DNA of 34,725 bases, from positions 1-34,725 of the forward strand of contig CADADN010000051.1 of NCBI GenBank assembly GCA_902786665.1, in the 5' to 3' direction. Within the stretch, counting starts at the first letter, position 1. The number at the start of each line of letters is the position of its first letter. The stretch comes from an uncultured Prevotellaceae bacterium. GTDB taxonomy: Bacteria; Bacteroidota; Bacteroidia; Bacteroidales; Bacteroidaceae. A model generated the notes under the pieces. That model was given only the letters and a program-made list of their open reading frames with translations. It made no database searches and was not told the DNA's origin. Positions 30,500 to 34,725 of this stretch are shown piece after piece. A program made the translations under genes and the position numbers.

Positions 30500-31268
30500 C
30501 GGTGACAGAGAGACGTTCTTTGTCGAAGACGATGCCTTTCTGTTCTATGAAGGTGCTGAGCACGCCGGAGTCGGCGAGTTCTCGGGGAGTGCCGATGCTG
30601 ATGTCCTTGCCCTCCGACATCAGCCATACGGTGTCGGCAATCTGAAGGGCCAGCTCCAGGTCGTGCGTGGAGAGGAAGATGGTCTTGTCGGCGGTGCGGC
30701 TGAGGTGGTGCAGCGTCTGCATCATCTCCACCTTGCTCGGATAGTCGAGGAAGGCAGTGGGCTCGTCGAGGAAGATGACGGGAGTCTGCTGGGCAAGGGC
30801 TTTGGCAATCATCACTTTCTGACGCTCACCGTCGCTGAGCGACTGGATCATGCGTTGTGAAAGGGCTTCAATGCCCACCATGGCGATGGCATCGTCGACA
30901 ATGGCGTGGTCTTCCCTGCCTAGCGTGCCCCAGAAACCGGTGTATGGGCTGCGACCCATCGCCACCATCTCCTCGACGGTCATGTTGCGAACGTCGGGAC
31001 GCACGGTGAGCACCACGCCAATCAAACGGGCGAGTTGCTTCTCGTTGAGTGACGACAAGTCGCTGTCATGGATGAACACCTTCCCGCCCAAGGGTGGTTG
31101 GAAGGCGGAGAGGGTGCGGAGGAGCGTCGACTTGCCCACGCCGTTGGGACCGATGAGGCAGGTCATGCATGCGCTGTGCAGGGAGGCGTTGATGCCGGTG
31201 GCCACCACCTTGCGGTTCTTCCGTGAGGCATAGCCTATGGAGAGGTCTTCCAGTCTTACTGTTTCCAT
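30483..31268 (-). CDS. ABC transporter ATP-binding protein (iron-siderophore/cobalamin type)
   Basis: 261 residues from ATG 31268; the longer upstream frame is not supported. Walker A is GPNGVGKST (40-48), the signature is LSDGERQK (~147), Walker B is VIFLDEPTAFLD (~165-176), and the H-loop is STHDLE (~200). The closest type is the FecE/BtuD/HmuV group: VRNMTVEEMVAMGRSPYTGF is the typical Q-loop region. It would energise import of iron chelates, heme or cobalamin, but no permease or binding protein lies in the window, so it is an orphan subunit here. It overlaps tatC by 17 bp tail to tail and is 71 bp divergent from trmO. Confidence 0.9.
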   Translation of the reverse strand: METVRLEDLSIGYASRKNRKVVATGINASLHSACMTCLIGPNGVGKSTLLRTLSAFQPPLGGKVFIHDSDLSSLNEKQLARLIGVVLTVRPDVRNMTVEEMVAMGRSPYTGFWGTLGREDHAIVDDAIAMVGIEALSQRMIQSLSDGERQKVMIAKALAQQTPVIFLDEPTAFLDYPSKVEMMQTLHHLSRTADKTIFLSTHDLELALQIADTVWLMSEGKDISIGTPRELADSGVLSTFIEQKGIVFDKERLSVTVMPRC

Positions 31269-31288
31269 CTTGATGCTGATATGTTCTG

Positions 31289-31296
31289 CGAAGGTA
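31289..31296 (-). promoter_or_regulatory. Possible -7 box of the ABC ATPase gene
   Basis: TACCTTCG on the minus strand, one mismatch to TAnnTTTG. It lies in the 71-bp spacer to trmO. No promoter for trmO was identified. Confidence 0.35.
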
Positions 31297-31339
31297 GCAA
31301 TAAAATTTCGCCCATGGCGACAATTAACACGAATTAACG

Positions 31340-32017
31340 ATGATGAAACCCATTGCCACGTTCCATTCGCCCTTGACATCGAAGTTTGGCATACCGCGTC
31401 AGAGCGGGATTGTCGAAGGGCTTGAAGGAGAGATCGTCTTCCAACAGGAATACCGTAATCCTGACTATGTGAGGGGGTTGGAGGGCTTCGACTACATCTG
31501 GCTCCTATGGGGGTTCTCCGCCAACAGCCATGTGGCGCATTTTGCCACGGTGAGACCGCCCTTGCTCGGAGGCAACCAGGCCATGGGGGTGTTTGCGACA
31601 CGCTCGCCTTACCGTCCCAATCCCATCGGGCTATCCTCCGTGCGCATCGTGCGTATCGACCTCGACGACTCTCGCGGCCCCGTCATACATGTCTCGGGAG
31701 CCGACTTGATGGATGGCACACCCATCTTTGACATCAAACCCTATGTCGAGTATGCCGACAGCCATGTGGGGGTGAGGAGCGGCTTTGTCGACCAGCGAGA
31801 ATGGAAATGCCTTGACGTGGTCTTCGTAGAAGGGGTGGGGGAGTGTCTCGACGACGATGACCGCGAAGTGGTGACAAGGCTGCTTTCCCTTGACCCACGC
31901 CCGCATTTCCATGACGACCCACAGAGGGTGTATGGCATGCCTTTCAGAAATTTCGACATCCGCTTCCGCGTGGAAGGACGAAAACTCCTCGTCGTGGAAA
32001 TCGCTAAGCTTTCCTAA
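31340..32017 (+). CDS. trmO: tRNA-Thr (t6A37) N6-methyltransferase TrmO
   Basis: 225 residues. TsaA/TrmO-family hallmarks are IATFHSPLTSKFGIPRQSG (5-23), GLEGFDYIWLLWGFS (46-60), VFATRSPYRPNPIGLS (86-101) and an SGADLMDGTPIFDIKPYV (~120) motif. The enzyme uses S-adenosylmethionine to methylate the t6A base at position 37 of certain threonine tRNAs. Its C-terminal half (PQRVYGMPFRNFDIRFRVEG) matches the family's second domain. Cytoplasmic, single gene. The start is ATGATG; either of the two codons could serve. Confidence 0.95.
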   Translation: MMKPIATFHSPLTSKFGIPRQSGIVEGLEGEIVFQQEYRNPDYVRGLEGFDYIWLLWGFSANSHVAHFATVRPPLLGGNQAMGVFATRSPYRPNPIGLSSVRIVRIDLDDSRGPVIHVSGADLMDGTPIFDIKPYVEYADSHVGVRSGFVDQREWKCLDVVFVEGVGECLDDDDREVVTRLLSLDPRPHFHDDPQRVYGMPFRNFDIRFRVEGRKLLVVEIAKLS

Positions 32018-32096
32018 AACCCTTCCTGAAAACTCCTATTTCCACCTTAGACCTCCAGTTCTTTTCATAGGCTTCCTATTCCCTTCCATATCCCCT

Positions 32097-32133
32097 AAAA
32101 AAAAGACCGCCCCCTCTTCTCAGAGGAGACGGC
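32097..32133 (-). terminator. Rho-independent terminator
   Basis: On the minus strand GCCGTCTCCTCT pairs with AGAGGGGGCGGT (12 bp with three G-U pairs, GAGA loop), followed by C and eight T residues. It would end the candidate small RNA and also any read-through from mltG. Confidence 0.8.
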
Positions 32134-32188
32134 ATTATCTTAAGGTATTAGCGTTTTTTTAAGGTAAAAAGATTGTATTCAGGATAAC
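32097..32188 (-). ncRNA. Candidate small RNA of about 90 nt
   Basis: A complete promoter (-33 TTTG, 20 bp, -7 TACTTTTG) at 32194-32225 is followed by a stretch without a usable ORF and then, ~55 nt downstream of the expected start, by a rho-independent terminator. The transcript would contain two direct TACCTTAA repeats separated by ~16 nt (32141-32164). It lies between the 3' ends of trmO and mltG. I do not recognise it as a known RNA family. A role, if any, is unknown. Confidence 0.5.
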
Positions 32189-32193
32189 AGGTG

Positions 32194-32225
32194 CAAAAGT
32201 ACGGTTTTTTTACCTATCTGACAAA
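32194..32225 (-). promoter_or_regulatory. Promoter of the candidate small RNA
   Basis: On the minus strand -33 TTTG (32222-32225), a 20-bp spacer and -7 TACTTTTG (32194-32201), both exact matches to the Bacteroidetes consensus, but with no downstream protein gene. Confidence 0.6.
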
Positions 32226-32304
32226 TATTTTTTTATGCTCTATAACATAAAATCCGCTTCTGAATCACGTGGACGGAGTTTTTGATATGTTATTTGTCTT
32301 CAAT

Positions 32305-32530
32305 CGTCCCTTTAACTCCTCTTTTACTTCCCTTTAACTCCAGAAAATATGTCCCTTCACCTCTCGAAAGTGAACATACGTCCCTTTAACTCCTTTTTAA
32401 CTCCCCTTTAACTCCAGAAAATACGACCCTTCACCTCTCAAAAGTGAACATATGTCCCTTTAACTCCTCTTTAACTTCTCTTTAACTCCCCTTTAACTCC
32501 TTTTTTACTCCCCTTTAACTCCTTTTTAAC
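32305..32530. repeat. 74-bp direct repeat built of CTTTAACTCC units
   Basis: Copies at 32305-32378 and 32379-32452 with a few substitutions and a third partial copy from 32453. Each copy has three CTTTAACTCC units, then CCAGAAAATAYG and a CTTCACCTCTC-AAAGTGAAC inverted motif. From 32475 to 32530 there are only CTTTAACTCC units. It extends to within 11 bp of the mltG stop codon. Confidence 0.85.
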
Positions 32531-32540
32531 TCCAGAATAT

Positions 32541-33584
32541 TCACTTTTTTATCCCCCTTTCGTTGAGGGCTTTGTGGTATTTTGCGGCATTGGCGCTGTG
32601 CTCAGCTTCCGTGCGGGCGAAGTTGTGAGTGCCGCTGAAATCCTCTTTGGCGCACATGTAGATGTAATCGTGCTTCTCAGGATTGAGCACGGCTTCGAGG
32701 TCTTCTTTCAACGGGATGCGGATGGGGCCTGGGGGCAGTCCGGCATACTTGTAGGTGTTGTAAGGGTTGTCGATGGTCAGCATGCGGTTGAGGATGCGGC
32801 GCACACCGAAGTCCTGCATGGCGAACTTCACGGTCGGGTCCGACTGCAGCAGCATGCTTTTCTTCAAGCGGTTGAGGTAAAGGCCGGCCACCGTGGGCTT
32901 CTCCTTGGTGGCACGTGTCTCCTCCGTCACGATGCTGGCCAGCGTGCTCACTTCCACGGGCGAGAGACCTAAGGCCTTGGCTTTAGCCTTGCGCTCGTCG
33001 TTCCAGTAGTTGTCAAACTCCTTCTTCATCCTGTCGAGGAATTCATCCACAGACACCGTCCAGTACATGTTGTAAGAGTCGGGGATGAACATGGCGGGGA
33101 TGGTCTGCCGTGTGAACCCATAGCGGGCGCAGACGGTGGAGTCCGTCAAGGCGTGAAGCAGTTCGAGGCTGTCGAGTTCCAGTTTCTTCGACACGGCGAC
33201 GGCCAGTTTGTCCATTGTGCGAGCCGAGGGGATGGGCACATTGAGAGGTGCCTGTTCTCCCCGTTTGAGGGTGTTGAAGAAGTCCCACGCGCTGGTGTTC
33301 GTGTCTACGGCGTAGCGGCCATGCTTGAGGCTGGATGCAAGGTCCTTGTGTTCGGCCAGGAAACGGAAGCCTTTCATGGCGTGTGGTTTCGTGATGCTGT
33401 CCAGTTTGACATAGACCGAGTCGACGTTGTCATCGCGGTCCACATAGACGTATTGGGTCTTCTCCTTTGTCAGCATCGAGGTCTTCAGGAAATAAAAGGC
33501 CGGGCAGAGCACTGCCAAAGCCAACAGGGCCACGATGCCTGCCACCACCTTCTTCCAGGTGTTCTTCTTCTTTTTCTTGCTCAT
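32541..33584 (-). CDS. mltG: Endolytic murein transglycosylase MltG
   Basis: 347 residues, the usual YceG/MltG length. A basic N-terminus (MSKKKKKNTWKK) precedes a single membrane anchor (~13-33). A LysM-like region follows, then the catalytic domain with EVSTLASIVTEETRA (~211-225; Glu222 is the probable catalytic acid, where most relatives have EKET or similar), LQSDPTVKFAM and NPYNTYKYAGLPPGPI. It cleaves nascent peptidoglycan glycan strands at the inner membrane and sets their length. It is a single gene with its own -7 box. Confidence 0.95.
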   Translation of the reverse strand: MSKKKKKNTWKKVVAGIVALLALAVLCPAFYFLKTSMLTKEKTQYVYVDRDDNVDSVYVKLDSITKPHAMKGFRFLAEHKDLASSLKHGRYAVDTNTSAWDFFNTLKRGEQAPLNVPIPSARTMDKLAVAVSKKLELDSLELLHALTDSTVCARYGFTRQTIPAMFIPDSYNMYWTVSVDEFLDRMKKEFDNYWNDERKAKAKALGLSPVEVSTLASIVTEETRATKEKPTVAGLYLNRLKKSMLLQSDPTVKFAMQDFGVRRILNRMLTIDNPYNTYKYAGLPPGPIRIPLKEDLEAVLNPEKHDYIYMCAKEDFSGTHNFARTEAEHSANAAKYHKALNERGIKK

Positions 33585-33656
33585 GATAATGGATGTTATG
33601 ATTCGACAGACACCGATGGTTCACCTCAGCGTGAAGCATCCGACGCCTTCGCGATG

Positions 33657-33664
33657 CAAAATTA
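33657..33664 (-). promoter_or_regulatory. -7 box of mltG
   Basis: TAATTTTG on the minus strand, an exact TAnnTTTG match, with a leader of about 65 nt. Confidence 0.5.
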
Positions 33665-33784
33665 CAACTTTCATCCGACATTTACGCAGAAAAGAAAAAT
33701 AAACTCCCATAATTTGGATTTTTCGTTAAAATGCTATGAATCTCATCCCATTCTTACGGATGATTATCGGAAGCATACGGATAA

Positions 33785-34429
33785 TTATGAAATCTTATTC
33801 TCTCTTCTTGCCCATGTGGAAAGACGCTTGCTGGTTTCCCACGTCTTCTGCATCTCGAAACGCATGCGTCTCCGCCGTTTGTCGAGTTCCGTCCAGTATT
33901 GGTAGAAGTCATTGAGCATCTCGCGGTCGTATTGGTCGGTGTAGGGGAGTATGCTTTGGTAGAAGGCAAGTTTCCTTGCATCCAGTGCCGGGGCGGGGTT
34001 GCCCGACTCCTTTACCTTGTCTTTTTCTTTTTCCTTTTCCTTTTGTGGATGATATGCCTCTTCTGCTTGATAATCAGAGGCAACGGGAGAGTTGTCAGGA
34101 GTGGCAGGGGCGTTTGCTGTGTTGACCTTGACCTTTTCCACGGTGTTGGTTTTCTTCCAGCGTTTCTGGCTTGCTTCTTTTCGGCATTGGCACACGTGTT
34201 CATACTGCTCCTTGTCTTTTTCGTATTGCAGTTGCCATTCCTTGAAGATGATGGTCAAGGCAAGGTTTTGCTGCTCAGCGGGAGTCTGGCCGTTTTCGAT
34301 GTATTGATAAATTTGTCGGATGAGTTTTGCCAGGTCCTCGTCGGACAGTTGTGAAGACATGCGGATGATGTTCTCATGCATGATGAAACTCTTTGTTTCG
34401 CGCTTGTTGCTTATATGTCGTTTTTCCAT
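33785..34429 (-). CDS. DUF6291-like protein
   Basis: 214 residues from ATG 34429 (an upstream ATG at 34456 would add nine). The N-terminal part (ENIIRMSSQLSDEDLAKLIRQIYQYIENG) and the segment FKEWQLQYEKDKEQYEHVC, followed by a Lys/Arg-rich linker with alternating K and E (KEKEKEKDK), resemble DUF6291 proteins. The C-terminal FYQYWTELDKRRRRMRFEMQ and KTWETSKRLSTWARRE are similar to the DNA-binding C-terminal part of replication-type proteins on Bacteroidetes phages and elements. No other phage gene is visible in the window. It may be part of an element beyond the right edge, or a domesticated copy. The family name rests on memory of motif patterns. Confidence 0.72.
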   Translation of the reverse strand: MEKRHISNKRETKSFIMHENIIRMSSQLSDEDLAKLIRQIYQYIENGQTPAEQQNLALTIIFKEWQLQYEKDKEQYEHVCQCRKEASQKRWKKTNTVEKVKVNTANAPATPDNSPVASDYQAEEAYHPQKEKEKEKDKVKESGNPAPALDARKLAFYQSILPYTDQYDREMLNDFYQYWTELDKRRRRMRFEMQKTWETSKRLSTWARRENKIS

Positions 34430-34491
34430 GGTGTGATGTGATTGAGATGATGTCAAGATGGCATGATTATCGTTTTCGGTGCAAATATAGA

Positions 34492-34499
34492 GGTAGTAT
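34492..34499 (-). promoter_or_regulatory. -7 box of the DUF6291-like gene
   Basis: TATATTTG on the minus strand, an exact TAnnTTTG match, with a leader of about 55 nt to the ATG at 34429. Confidence 0.5.
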
Positions 34500-34643
34500 A
34501 ACTAAATATGATGTCATTTTGCCATGGAGTGAACTTTGCCAGTGTGGTATTCCTTCTATGGAAGTAATGATTCTGGGCGGCAAAGTGAAGTGAAAATAAC
34601 AATTTTTCCAAGCCTCCGGCTTGGATGTTCACAACCACCCCGC

Positions 34644-34708
34644 CCCCTCCTTGGCCTAAGGAGGGGTACCTACCCTCCCCCCGTCCCCCTCCCGACATCG
34701 GGAGGGGG
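34644..34708. repeat. Two GC-rich hairpins at the right edge
   Basis: CCCCTCCTT/AAGGAGGGG (34644-34666) and CCCCCTCCCGA/TCGGGAGGGGG (34685-34708). They resemble the G/C-rich palindromes at 18741-18777 and 29303-29324. No T tract follows, so REP-like spacer sequence is more likely than a terminator. 34500-34643 shows no gene. Confidence 0.6.
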
Positions 34709-34725
34709 CTCAACCGCACCTACTC

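Noticed and set aside
31269-31601. N-terminal extension of the ABC ATPase
   Set aside because: It overlaps the divergent trmO gene; the ATPase domain begins right after the ATG at 31268.

Overview
The window looks like chromosomal DNA of a Bacteroidales bacterium, most likely Prevotellaceae. The evidence is a SusC/SusD pair, a DUF1680-type glycosidase with Bacteroidetes accessory domains, many promoters of the Bacteroidetes form (-7 TAnnTTTG, sometimes a -33 TTTG about 20 bp upstream), absence of strong Shine-Dalgarno sequences, C-terminal tails of the Y-(N/D)-L-(A/T)-G-(Q/R) type, and intergenic heptad repeats (TTTTCAA). No rRNA, tRNA, CRISPR array or complete insertion sequence was seen.

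Layout. 1-99: the 3' end (domains V and VI) of a group II intron. 192-2867 (-): a porin followed by a sodium:solute symporter, probably one transcript. 3301-4230 (-): an acidic lipoprotein. 5018-9466 (-): a susC/susD pair with its own promoter and terminator. 9648-10466 (+): a secreted M48 metalloprotease. 10559-12923: small unrecognised genes, including two tandem paralogues with a four-cysteine motif and a membrane segment, and a DUF4332 helix-hairpin-helix protein. 13309-16500 (-): a large GH127-type secreted glycosidase. 16769-18583 (+): type II pantothenate kinase, a Ser-rich repeat protein and a TerB-like protein. 19049-21955 (+): a large secreted multidomain protein. 22064-23617 (-): a POT-family peptide transporter. 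24096-28602 (+): pyruvate phosphate dikinase, then a small membrane protein and a membrane-anchored degenerate PP2C protein. 29529-30499 (+): tatA-tatC. 30483-31268 (-): an ABC ATPase. 31340-32017 (+): trmO. 32097-32225 (-): a probable small RNA. 32541-33584 (-): mltG. 33785-34429 (-): a protein resembling DUF6291 proteins.

How the genes fit together. The outer-membrane functions (porin, SusCD, GH127, the secreted 968-residue protein) suit a glycan- or peptide-foraging gut or oral commensal. The peptide transporter and PPDK fit uptake and central carbon metabolism. Tat, MltG, TrmO and pantothenate kinase are housekeeping. This is not one dedicated cluster; most transcription units are separated by bidirectional or single terminators and by repeat-rich spacers.

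The less ordinary parts are: the spacer at 28603-29528, packed with palindromes and bracketed by a 32-bp inverted repeat; a promoter-plus-terminator unit without an ORF at 32097-32225; the duplicated Cys-motif membrane proteins; the predicted catalytically dead PP2C protein; and an ATGA-coupled pair that looks like a split DUF533-style protein.
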